Of a DNA stretch of 64,000 nucleotides, positions 33,960-44,782 are shown in pieces. The translations under genes were made by a program, and so were the position numbers. Source of the DNA: Camellia lanceoleosa. Taxonomy: Eukaryota > Streptophyta > Magnoliopsida > Ericales > Theaceae. Positions within the stretch are counted from its first letter, which is position 1; the number at the start of each line of letters is the position of its first letter. The stretch lies in the NCBI GenBank assembly GCA_025200525.1, contig CM045770.1, forward strand, positions 90,234,084 through 90,298,083. Direction: 5' to 3'. Under the pieces are notes generated by a model, which made no database searches, was not told the origin of the DNA, and worked only from the letters and a program-made list of their open reading frames with translations.

Positions 33960-36578
33960 ACCTTTCTAAAGGCATCTAGCACAAACAATGAACCTATTCT
34001 GCCTTGAAACTCTGACAGGGTTTATTGGCTCATTTATACCATTCTTTCTTATTTTTGGTGGTCTCCCAGGCTGCTTTCTGTACAATGGAGGAGCCACTGC
34101 TGGCAGTCCTGTTTCAACCCAATCATGCTGGCTTGGAACGTGGTGTATCATTGAGTTATAGGCTACAAGATAATGTTGCTTACTGTAATAAGGGTGCACA
34201 TAGTCCTCTGGCTTCTCTCTTTAAAAAAATATGGAGCTTATTGCATGTTTACAAGGTATCGAGTCAAATCCCACATCCTACAACTACATTTCCTTTCCTC
34301 CAAATCAACAATGTGTGTGGTATCACCACAATCTACTTCAAATTTTCTGTCACGACAATAGGTTGCAAAACAATTCCTAGCTTGCACTTTCAGTGCTTCT
34401 AAATCTTTGACAATGATGGGACAAATTTCACCAGTGTACTTTTCCATCCCTTCCTTCTTGATTTGGATCCTGTGCATTACCCTCCTTCTACTCCATTCAA
34501 GCATGCTGATTATGGGTTTGTCCTTAGCTTCCAAGATGTTGTTATTGAATGACTCACACATGTTGTTGACTAATGTATCACACCTACTTCTTGGGTTGAA
34601 ATGGGACCTAGTCCATAAAGTAGGATCTATCTTTCTTAGCCACTTGTATACTTTCTCTTCTGGATCCATGTCCTTCAACTTGTTCATATGAAATTCAAAT
34701 TCCCTCACAGTCCCAGTTGCAGTTGCCTTCCACAATAGGTCCCTCAATTCAATCCCTTTAAACTTTGCTCTGAAATTGGAGTAAATATGTCTCATACAGA
34801 ACCTATGTTCCACATTTGGCATTACCTCCTCAAATGTAGGTACTAACCCCTTCTGTCTGTCAGAAATGAAGACACATCCCATGTCATCAACACTACCAAT
34901 ATCATCCATGAGTTGCCTTAAAAACCACACCCAAGAATCTTTACTTTCTGCCTCAACAGTTGCCATGAAATTGGAAAATAGTTGTTGTTGCCATCTCTTC
35001 CAAGTGCACATAATAATTGTCCACCATAGATTCCTTTCAAATGACACCCATCCAATTCTATAATGGGCCTACATCCTCCAACAAATCCTGTTCTAAGGGC
35101 TGCAAACCCAACATATAACATCTGGAAAACTGGGGCAATTCTAAGTTGGGCCTAAGCATGTCTTCATTGGGCCTATCCACCACTACTTGCATTACACTGT
35201 TTGGATTATGCAGCCTCACTGTTTCACAGTAATCATACACCTTTGCATATTGGATCCTTTGATCCCCTTCAATAACTTCTCTTGCTTTTTTTTAGCCCTA
35301 TACAATTGAGGTCTACAAACATCAACCATTAACTCCTTCCAAACTATCTTCTGCATAGGCCCAACTTTGATGTTAGGGTCATCTCTTAACTTGTTTATAT
35401 ACTTGTGTACCAAGTAAGTTGAGTTCACCAAGTGATTATTATATGACCTTCCACATGCATGCTTTGGCTGGAATGATTTTATTTGAAAAGTTCTCTCACC
35501 TTGCATGGGAGAAGCATGCAATCTCTATCCATATCCATGCTTGCACACTAAAATAATCCTAGAGTTGTCATTCCTTATGTACTTGATGCCATAACCATGT
35601 TCGACATTCCACTCTTTCATTGCCTTTCTAAAAATTTGAGGGGTGGCAAACTTCATTCCAAATTTGAGTTGTGGCTTCTTCATGTCTGCTTCCTCAATGA
35701 ACTCAGGATATTTATCTTCACATTCCTCATCTGATGAGTTATGTACATTATGTAAATCTTTATCCTCAGAATCAGAATACCACTATTTATCTGCCTTTTG
35801 ATCACATGAAGGAGGTTGCCTCTTTCTTTTCTTTATAGTCTCCCTTGTTGAGAAAATATCATCATCTTCTGGGCCTTCTAAACCCTCATTCAACCAGCCA
35901 AGTTCATCACTTTCATAGTCTTCATCTTTTGAACCACTATCAACATTCCCATCATCCATGTAATCAGGATCATTACTATCTTCTTCATCCCAAGCTCTGC
36001 TATCCATTTCCTCATCTTTGGCATCTTCATCTGTTGCTCTTTCATCCCCATCTCCATTATGCATTTCCTCATCACCTACATCTTGCATTTCATCTCTACA
36101 ATCCATATTTTCCATGTCATTCCCAGTCAGTGCCTGCTTAGCATTACTGGTACTCTTGGGGGTACCAAATGTTTCCCTTTTGGACTTACCAATTGTAATG
36201 AGTCCTGACTCTTCTCCACATATAATTGAATCACATCTAAACCTTCATACTCACATATCATGGTATATACATCAACATCTTCTTCAATTATTGTCAACCC
36301 ATCATCCAAAGTTTTTCCAGATTTCCTATACCACAAAACAGAAGTACTATGGACATCTATTTTCATCTCCCTCAAGATGGTATGAATCTCAATAAAAGAT
36401 AGTTTGTCAGGATCAACATCATATATATATATATATATATATATTCCACTTTCCCTTGTTTATAAGCAATATTAAGAGGCTTACTGAAGTACGCATTATA
36501 GTTGATCTCAAAAATCTTTTTTTTTTTTACCTCACTGCAGAAAACAACAAAACTCAAACTCATTGTAACAACAATCAT
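33960..36578 (-). pseudogene. mudrA-like: MURA-type Mutator transposase, decayed
   Basis: This is the DDE transposase of Mutator-like elements. Reading 5' to 3' on the minus strand: an N-terminal PB1-like region (VDPDKLSFIEIHTIL, LDDGLTIIEEDVDV, ending LYVEK near 36200) and a long acidic linker (36110-35800). Next is a MuDR-type zinc-binding domain (FGMKFATPQIFRKAMKEW near 35670, then an HACGRSYNNHLV segment), then the MULE catalytic core (ELDGCHLKGIYGGQLLCALG near 35060, WVWFLRQLMDDIG near 34930, HRFCMRHIYSNFR near 34800). The C-terminal part has a SWIM zinc finger (CSCRMWDL, with PCKH in another frame near 34255) and a CCHC-like tail near 33980. There are at least five frame changes and two or more in-frame stops (for example at 35783 and near 35525). 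One frame change sits at an AT microsatellite (36421-36444). It cannot encode an active transposase as it stands. Confidence 0.88.
36421..36444. repeat. (AT)12 microsatellite inside the transposase coding region
   Basis: Twelve uninterrupted AT units, located between two frames that together encode the N-terminal PB1-like region of MURA. Confidence 0.95.
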
Positions 36579-37033
36579 AAAAAAAATCCAAAGTTAACAT
36601 CATAAAAAAGTACTTGTTGTTTATGAACCTCTATACCCCACCCCACCCCACTTTAACCAACATCCCAAAAAAATAAAGTAATAAAAGGCATGAATACTAA
36701 AGTATACAAAAACAAATCTGTGAATAAAAAATACTCAAAGTTAACATCACGAAAAAAATTCCCTATTACTTATGAAGCTCTATACCCTACGCCACCCTAC
36801 TTTAACCACAATTCCCCAAAATTAAAGCAATACAAGCATACCATGCCTTAAACATTACAAATTTTGTGAATTGAAGTCAATACACACTCAGTTATGAATC
36901 AAAATTAGGAAAAATCAACATCTAACGATTAAAATAAATTAGGGTAAACAATACATACCTAAACTAGTAATGACATTCGCAATATGATGGTGAAATTGAT
37001 GATGAAACCCTAGTTCAATCCAATCAACCACGG

Positions 37034-37077
<44 letters not shown>

Positions 37078-37173
37078 TAGAGATACGAATACTAGTGTTA
37101 GTCAAATGAAACGAAATGACTGAGGGACGTAAAATATCTAGGGGCATTTATGACTTTTCACAACTTCTGTTAT
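36579..37173 (-). other. Leader region of the MULE transposase
   Basis: Non-coding sequence between the transposase and the right inverted repeat. It has two loosely duplicated segments (around 36600-36700 and 36740-36830, each with CTATACCC..CCACCC..CTTTAACCA) and a GA microsatellite at 37036-37073, which reads as CT-rich leader on the transposase strand. Confidence 0.5.
37036..37073. repeat. (AG)n microsatellite in the transposase leader
   Basis: About 19 uninterrupted AG units, directly visible. Confidence 0.95.
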
Positions 37174-37291
37174 GTTCGTTGGATTTTGCACTTTGGTATG
37201 AAGTATAGGGTGTTTAAGTATTACAAATAAAACTATAAAGAGGCTCCGTGTTTTTGAGGCAAACCACAAGGGATTAAATTATAATTTACCC
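37174..37291 (-). repeat. Right terminal inverted repeat of the MULE
   Basis: It is the inverted partner of 31671-31788 and ends TAATTTACCC at 37291. It lies about 600 bp upstream of the MURA coding region on the minus strand, where the MULE promoter would be expected. Confidence 0.88.
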
Positions 37292-38737
37292 AAATTTTAA
37301 AATAGAAACAAGCGCACAAAATTGAAAGGGTGATTTAGTCATATTATACCAAATGGGACCTAATGGAATATTTAAAAAAAAATGAAAATGTGTTGGATGG
37401 AACATTACCCTTAAGAATGAGATTTACTGAAAAAGCTCTCAAAAAATATTGAACAAATAAATACAAATTTAAGTAGATAGATTCGAAAAAGTTGAATAGA
37501 TAATTTTTTTTTTATTCCAAAATAATAAAATGTACTTCTCATCAGAATGTTTTATTATACTTCTCACTGAGAAAAATACTCATGTGACCTAGTGCCTTAT
37601 ACCCTTATTAGATTGGAGTTTTCAATAATTTTCTCTGTATAATTTGGGCTTCGAGTTGCTAGATTGTTTGGTATCTTTATCCAAATCCGTTCAAATTTAA
37701 TTTGAACATTTGAATTTTTTCCTATGCCCGCACTGAATTCAAAGATAATTTTCCTAAGTCCTAACAAAAATTGAGTTAGGCCCGAGTTACTTGGGTTGAG
37801 TCCGCTTAAGTTTTTTTAAACAAAGTCCGTTCAAATTGTATCCCTAATATATATTATTAAAAAAAGAAAAAAAAAAAAGAAAAAATGAAAAAGATAACGA
37901 TAAAAAAATATTATTCAATATTCTCGAAGGACCGCTATATCTCCATGTAAGAATTTCAAACCAACAAGGCTCCTCTCACGAATCATACGAAGGAAAACAT
38001 GATTCTATATGAGATCTTATCGCAGTAACCCACTAAGTTAGATATGAATCGAACGGACATAACATGATGCTGATTTAGATCTTTGCGCATAACATGATTG
38101 ATTCAACTTTGATTTCACCACTAAATCAAAATAATTAAAAGAAAAGGGAGTGGTCATGGATTAAAAAGAATATTTGTACTCAAAAGATTATATATGTGTA
38201 ATGATATTAAAAAAAAACAAATTCATATATAATGATGTGATTTATTGTGAATCTTTCGATTCAAAATAAAATATTATTGAATATGAATTTATTTATAATA
38301 ATGACATTGTCACATCATTTTTGTAATTTTTTTTTTATTTTATATATTTATATTTGACAGTACTCACAAAAAGATTATTTATACATAAATTGAGTTAATC
38401 CTGACCATTTACAGTGACATGTAAGACATTCTTCTTCTGTTATAGATTAAAATTTAGGAAAATGATTGATCCACTGAATTGGGGCTCGTACGAATTATTC
38501 GAATTACATAAGTCGAATGATCAATTGGACTACCTATCGGACAATTGGCTGGATGAGCATTGTTACCCTTGTTAATTATGTCAATCGGCATCTACCTAGA
38601 TGATTGATCGGACGACCTTTCGGATGACTAGTGTGTCCCCCGGTATACACAAATTTGGTCAATTTGGAAGAGCCCAAATTTGGTAGATATGACATTGCTC
38701 TAAAATTTATTTAAGTATATATAACATATTTTATAAT
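37292..38737. other. AT-rich spacer, no supported feature
   Basis: It continues the AACAAATA/AGATAGATT repeat sequence seen left of the MULE (37440-37510). The rest is AT-rich sequence with A-runs and no credible ORF. Confidence 0.4.
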
Positions 38738-39138
38738 GAGATGGGCTTCTCTCCAGTCCCCTTTGTGAACTGGACTGTACTATTGGGTTCATGAAACTCA
38801 CCACAGGTTCCGTTTCAATAATCTGAACTATTAATGTTTAGAACTCGTTAAGTACGTCATCTCTGCAAAAAATTACATTGATTGGATATTGATAGCTCAT
38901 TGATCAGAACACATTTTTGTCAATAGTAAATATGTTTTTAAAAATAAATTGTTAACAAGAATGTGCTCTGATTAAGAGGCTATTGATATCCGATCAATAT
39001 TAATATTTTGCAAGAATAAAATATTCGATGAACTCTACACATTGAACAGTTTAAATTATTGAAATATGACTCGTAGTGAGCTTCACGAACCTAATAGTAC
39101 AATTTAATCCACAAAATGGATTGAAGAGAAGCCTATTC
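38738..39138. mobile_element. Fold-back MITE with perfect 9-bp target duplication
   Basis: The ends GAGATGGGCTTCTCT and AGAGAAGCCTATTC are inverted repeats, and the pairing continues inward for most of the length (ACTATTGGGTTCATGAA pairs with the segment around 39100). Both sides carry TTTTATAAT (38729-38737 and 39139-39147), a perfect 9-bp duplication. A 9-bp duplication with long arms points to Mutator-type mobilisation. It is 401 bp and non-coding. Confidence 0.85.
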
Positions 39139-40338
39139 TTTTATAATAAAAAGAAAGACAAATAAACTCAGTTGTATTACCAAATAAAAAACTGACAAAC
39201 TCTAATAAACTATTGCTTAAGCATTATTTTTCAAACATCTTTAGGTGTAAAATTACTAATCTTTTGTTTTAGTCAATAGATAAAAGAGTAATTATAAATA
39301 TGATATACTTATTCTTCATATTCAAGTCTCTTTATTTTCTTTTTCAAATTTCAATTATTTTTCTTTTTATCTTCTTTCTTACTCCAAAATTCTAGTCTAC
39401 CCTACCAAAACTTACCATTACTATTAACATCATTATTTCTTATTGTGTTATTATTTATAAATAGAAAAACGTTTGAATGAAATTATGACTGCTAAAAAAC
39501 ATGTACAAATCGAAGTCCCAAATCAACACCCCTGATTTTTTGATTTAAAGTTAACTTTTCAATTTGTTTCGTTGGTTGAATTTCAAGTTTGCAGAAAGTT
39601 TGAAGTATTAACCCGTTGTCGAATGGACGCCACAGCATTCACTATCAAAGACACATACTAGTCGCCGCCACCATGACAAATATCCAAGGAGGTTGATAAA
39701 GATAATTCCAGTGATACCAACACAACCCCAGAGCCAACAACAGCAACACTTTGTAGCAACAGCAGCACCCCCTCAACACTTTAGTCGGTGCTCGGTGGAT
39801 GTGAATGCGAAGTTCAAGCTTGAACGCGACGGCGGCCAGCGACAAGGGTTGGGGTTTGCAGACGCAATTCTCCTTTGCAATGCCATCGTCGTTATGTGAA
39901 CGAAAGGAAAGGATTTTTCAAAATTTGAAATTTTTGATTTGTACGATAATTTGGAGAAAGAAAACATAAGTTGTATTGAGGGTAATTATAATTTTAAATA
40001 ATTTAATAAAGTATACCCAGAAATTGGACTTACAAATACAATTTCTCAAAGTCAACAAAGCCTAACAATCTATAAATTAAGTCCACCAAACTCAAGTCTA
40101 AGGGGTTATTTAGAGTATCTTAAATAAGTGTACTTTTTGTCTTTTTTGAATAAAAAATTAAGGAAAAAAAGATGGATGTTTAGGTTAATTTTTTAAATTT
40201 TTACGAAAAAATGTGTATTAAAAAATTATATAAATAAGTGTATAGAAGAAGTGATTGAGTAGCCTGTACAGTACCTAGGCAGTGTAGTCGGTTGTTAGGA
40301 GATGGAAAATGGTTGCCTCTTTTTTGGGCTTGAATTAG
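39139..40338. other. Spacer, no supported gene
   Basis: AT-rich apart from 39600-39900. That segment is richer in GC and has open frames on both strands (Gln-rich CAACAGCAACA), but nothing in it is recognisable. The ORFs are 64-68 codons and probably fortuitous. Confidence 0.35.
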
Positions 40339-40673
40339 ACAGTGTTGTTCGGCCCGTGTGGGCCCACCACAAGTCCCATTTTGCTAATCGGAACCGTTCA
40401 ATATGTAGAACTTATCGAGTACTATTTGCTTGTAAAAAATCACACTGATCGGATATCGATAACTATCTAATCGTGTAATTTTTTGTCAACCGTTAACTAT
40501 AACACCATCTATTATTTATATAAAACTGATTTAATCATGTAGCTATCCATATCCGATTAAAGTGATTTTTTACAGGTATATAGTACTCGACGAGTCTATA
40601 CATTGAACGGTTCAAATTATCAAAACGGGACCCGTGGTGGGCCTCCACTAGCCCAATATTACCCTTAAATTTA
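40339..40673. mobile_element. Fold-back MITE related to the one at 38738
   Basis: The left arm (GGGCCCACCAC, CGGAACCGTTCAAT, AAAAAATCAC) pairs with the right arm (GTGATTTTTTAC, ATTGAACGGTTC, GTGGTGGGCC). The same order of motifs is present in the 38738 element (CTCACCACAGG, GAACTATTAATG, AAAAAATTACATTGAT). Exact ends and target duplication could not be fixed; the element may extend left to about 40296. Confidence 0.7.
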
Positions 40674-41310
40674 ATAAATATATATACCTAATTTTTTTTT
40701 CTTTGACAGCCTTTCCATCAATTCTCAGTACCAGTCACGCCTTTGTATTAAAATATGTAATAAATTATTTTTTTTTTATATTTTTAATTTATAAATAGTG
40801 ATAACTTTTTAACATTTTTAGTAATTTTTTTAACTTTTTAGATTTTTTTAGAGATACCAAACTAGGCTTAAGTCTAAGTCTAAATCCAAACCCAAGCCCA
40901 ATAACTACTAATCACATACAACCCCCATAAATATCACCACAAATGATGATACACAATCATTAAACCAAATATCCTAATTATATAAAATTACTAATCAAGC
41001 TTATTCTAACTTATTAACAAAATCATTTCAATGGATAAGATTACTAATCTATATAATAAAACAGGACGGTTTTTGAATTTTCAACATATTTTTTTTTTAT
41101 TAGGACATTTGGATAACTCAGATCTATTTAAATTATAAAACAATGGTTAAGATATATTTTTTAAAAAATGTTTTACATGTACATTTTCTACTTTTCCGCT
41201 TCTCTTTCTTACTTTTTCCTTTTCTCACTTATCATTCCATGATCCCATAATCCCACATTCCTCCCTCTTTTCTTTTTATTATTTTATTTTCTCCCATTTT
41301 TATCTTGGGA

Positions 41311-42371
41311 TATTTACCAATAAATCTCATCCCATAAACAAGTACTACAATTAGTCCCAAGTTTTTTTTTATTAATCTGTTAAGTGCTATCAGTGCAGAG
41401 TTTCTTTCCATGTGGTTCTATTTTTTTATTTTGGTAGTGTTTTGGTAGATAATTATACCATTTTATTAATGTGACAAATATGATGTGATACTCTAATATG
41501 GCAGGTATTAATATCACACTCCAACGATATGCACTCCAAAAAAATTAAAAACTCCTTGGTGTATTTATTCTAAATGTGATAACGTGACGGGTATAATGTG
41601 ACATTCCAAAACTTTTACTTTAAAAAACATAATTCTTCCTTAATGTACAATTTCAAATGTGATAGTGGCAAGTATGATGTGACACTTCAAAAAAATAAAA
41701 CTCTTTAGTATACTTTTTTCTTAAACGTGACAACGTAATAGATATGATGTGACATTACAAAAAATTCCTTAGTATACTTTTCTTAAATGTGACAACGTAA
41801 TAGGCATGATGTGACACTTCAAAAAAAAAAAAAACTCCTTAATGTACTTTACTCAAACGTGACAACATGGCGAGTGTGATGTAACACAAAAAAAAAAAAA
41901 TTAAAAATTTCTTAGTATACTTTTTCCAAACGTGATAGATATAATGTGACATTTCAAAAAAAAAAAAAAAAACTCCTTAGTATATTTTTTTCCAAACGTG
42001 ACATGTAACACTCCAATATCAACACAACAACACACTTCACGTTAGTGCACTTTGCTGATGTGTGACATGTGGCATGTGGCAATCACCAAACCCACAATCA
42101 GAGTACAAAATGCTTTTAGTGCACTTTGCTGATGTGTGATATTCCATTATGTGTCACGTGACCCATCTCACGTTACACCCTTCAACTTAATTCCCTTGTG
42201 CCACACGCGCTTAAACCCCCTCCCTTCACATCCAATTGTATCATATGTATTAATTTGTACATTGATGATAAAATTACGTCCTTTCACAAAGGACGGGACT
42301 AAACGGAACATTAAAACAAAAATGGGATTAAATGGATCATAAGACCAACATCTGGGATTTATTGGTAAATT
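41311..42371. repeat. Inverted-ended segment nested in the Helitron
   Basis: The left end TATTTACCAATAAATC pairs with the right end GATTTATTGGTAAAT. Between them is a minisatellite of CTCCTTAGTATACTTTTT..AACGTGACA units. A relative lies in the opposite orientation at 60797-61620. It may be a separate small DNA element that inserted into the Helitron or was captured by it. Confidence 0.6.
41450..42010. repeat. Minisatellite with about 70-bp units
   Basis: The landmark ACTCCTTAGTATACTT and its variants recur near 41551, 41634, 41699, 41764, 41836, 41917 and 41974. Each is followed by AAACGTGACAACGT and GATGTGACA segments. Confidence 0.8.
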
Positions 42372-42469
42372 TTTCTTTTATTTTTCTCTTTACTTGTTTA
42401 TTTATTTTTCTCCTTTTTGTTCACTTATTTTTATTCACACTGTACCTTCAGGTACGGGTATACACTAGT

Positions 42470-43537
42470 CCTCAATAATTCTTATGGCATAATTAATCAA
42501 AATTAAGTTTTAATCAACTATAATTTTGAAATAATTCTTACCCCCTAAACAACTGTATTCTATATACAATCTCTGTTTTGACAAGCATTGAAAAAACTCT
42601 AATTCGATCTAATCCAAATTAAGCATACGATTTGATTTAGTTTAAATTTTTTCAATGCACAAAACTTTATGATCTGGTCTAATTTTATGGTTATAGTTTT
42701 AGTTTGGAACCAAATCGAATCCTTTAGATATGAGACTAACTATAGGTGTAATTTATCCTAAAAATTACTATGTTGTTCTTTTTCTATTAAGAAATTATAG
42801 TCGGTGATTTTTGGGTAAATTTATCTAAATAAGAATATCTTCTCCATCCCCATTGCATATAAGTGGGTAGAGAAAATATAATTTTATCCTCTACATTATC
42901 ACTTAAAAATTAATTCAAAATCTATTTTTTTTTTAATAATATCAACTTTATATATAAATTATTCAATTTTGTATCAATTTTATCCTCTCATCAATTGTCA
43001 TCTATAATCAAATAGAAGTTGCTCATATAATATCCAACCTTTAGTTGAAATTTTATTTAACCTCTCAAATTGTTTCTAAATTATTAATTAGACCCTTGAA
43101 CAAAATAAAGTTTGGGGTCTAACGATATTTTTAAGATAGTTTGGGAGGGAGGGAGGGGGGGGGGGGGAATTTCAAATAAAATTTTGTTGCTACATTAGTA
43201 ATTTTTGTTTGATCATAAACGACAGTTAATGATAGAGGTAAAATTAGTTTAAAATTAAATAATTTAAATATAAAATTAACATTATTAAAAGATTGAGAAT
43301 TAAATTAAATTTTAAATGATAATTTAAGAAATAAAATGATATTTTCTCCAACTGATAGACGTCATTGGTTGGTTATTGGGTAGTCCAAGTGAGAATGCGG
43401 CTGAGACTTGACATACGAAAAATCATTGCGTAAGCACACATTTTGAGATTTGTGTGAAATATAAATTGTTTCTTATAATAAATTTAAGAGAGTAATTATA
43501 AATTTTAGATAATAATTTAGATAATTTTGTTATTATA
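42470..43537. other. AT-rich spacer with a G-run
   Basis: No credible ORF. At 43143-43167 GGGA repeats pass into 13 consecutive G bases, a potential G-quadruplex site. A stretch near 43020-43130 loosely resembles MULE-type terminal sequence (runs like AACCTCTCAAATTG), but no partner was found. Confidence 0.45.
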
Positions 43538-44486
43538 TGATAATACAGTGAGTCATCGTGGATGGGTTGGACCGATCCAAGCTCCTCAAGCCCACTGGGT
43601 AACCTGCAAACAAGTTCAATCAGGGAACGGGGTAGTCTCCCGGCGAACCCTCCAGTGTGTGAATTAGAGAAGGTGATGGACAGAAATGTAGAGAGAGAGA
43701 GATAGGAGATGGAAAACTTAACCTTCTTCTTGTCTTCGAGCTTTGCTTATATCCTCTGGTAATCATTTCGCTGTCTTAGTCGTTCTGACCTTTTTTCCGA
43801 AAGCTTGCGCCGTGGTTCGTCTCGTTCAGGTGAGGCGTCGTTCCTTTGAGGGTGTTGTCGCAATAAATGCGTGATGGGTTGCATTAATGGTGATGTCTTG
43901 TGGCAATAACTGCAGATCTTTGTCCGCCGATATGGCTGCTCGCACCCGCCACGTGTCCGAACATCATTGGCCTTTCCTGCTCAGTTGGCTTCCAGTTGTA
44001 CCGGGTTTCACTAACCGGGTTGTGTAATGGGGTCTAAATGGTGGGCTTGGGTTTACTCATGGTGGGCCGTGGTCCTTGTGGGCCTATCCCTGTCAGTAGT
44101 CCCCCATTCCCGAGTGCAGCTTTAGTCCAACGAAGGGAATAATAATAGCGGAGATGAATCCGACCCGTAGGGGGGGACTGACCGAGAGAGGCCGAGCATG
44201 AGGAAGGCCGAGGCGAGGTGAATAACCGGTAATGAGGAGAGGTCGGTTGTGAGGCGGCCGTGAGGAGGCCGAGCGGGTGAGGCCGACCGAGGGTGGTGGC
44301 CGTGGTGAGGCCGCAGGGGAGGTGGCCGTGAGAAGAGGCCGATCGTGAGGCCGAGTGTGAAGGAGGCCGAGCGTGAGGCCGACCGCGGGTGAGGCCGAGC
44401 TCAAGTGAGCAGGCGTGTCACGTGGTGATTTGAAGTGGAAAGGACGGGGTGAGGGCAGGAGTCAGTGCATCTGGACCGTACACGCG
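43538..44486 (+). repeat. Left LTR-like inverted terminal block
   Basis: It starts TGATAATACAG and is homologous to the reverse complement of 49912-50986 over nearly its whole length. Homology ends around GTGCATCTGGACCG. It includes a GC-rich GAGGCCGA minisatellite at 44160-44400 and a GAGAGA tract near 43700. Confidence 0.85.
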
Positions 44487-44782
44487 TGGGGAAGAAGCGC
44501 CGGCGTTGGATCAGGAGTGAAACGTCAGGGGTATTATTATGGGCATTGATGGGACAGTTTTGGCGGATGATTTGAAAAGTTTTCAAACTGGCGAACATTA
44601 ATTTGGATCCTTGGAATACGGGCAAACCGTGGGCTTTTGGCATCATACGATTCACCTACTTCTTTACAAAAACTCAAAACATTCGAAGTGTTAGTTCCTT
44701 CGTTGCTCACGATACTCCGCTGAAACACTTCTTCGATTTCTTAACACTTGCAGCAGAAGCTATTCGCAAACACAGCTTAGAG

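Larger units (their letters stand above)
31671..37291 (-). mobile_element. Mutator-like element (MULE) with MURA relic and GRF zinc-finger gene
   Basis: The ends share about 118-bp terminal inverted repeats beginning GGGTAAATTATAATTTAA. The 9 bases outside each end (TAATTTTGA and AAATTTTAA) agree at 7 of 9 positions, consistent with a decayed Mutator 9-bp target duplication. Two genes point toward each other: a GRF zinc-finger gene on the plus strand and MURA on the minus strand. This arrangement recalls the convergent mudrA and mudrB genes of maize MuDR, although the GRF protein is not a visible mudrB homologue. The element sits inside the AT-rich spacer whose AACAGATA-type and GAGATTT-type repeats are seen on both sides. 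Confidence 0.85.
41048..42469 (+). mobile_element. Non-autonomous Helitron
   Basis: The 5' end is TCTATATAATAAAACAGG after an A. The 3' end is CTAG followed by T, with a short hairpin (GTACCTTCAGGTAC, 42443-42456) 13 bases before the end. Insertion between A and T, TC start, CTAG end, 3' hairpin and lack of target duplication are the standard Helitron signature. There is no Rep/helicase coding, so it depends on an autonomous element. It is 1422 bp long and carries a segment with its own inverted ends and minisatellite. Confidence 0.82.

Noticed and set aside
39693..39899. Gln-rich ORF on the plus strand
   Set aside because: It is a short CAACAG-type low-complexity segment with an equally open opposite strand; no family is recognised and no gene context is visible.
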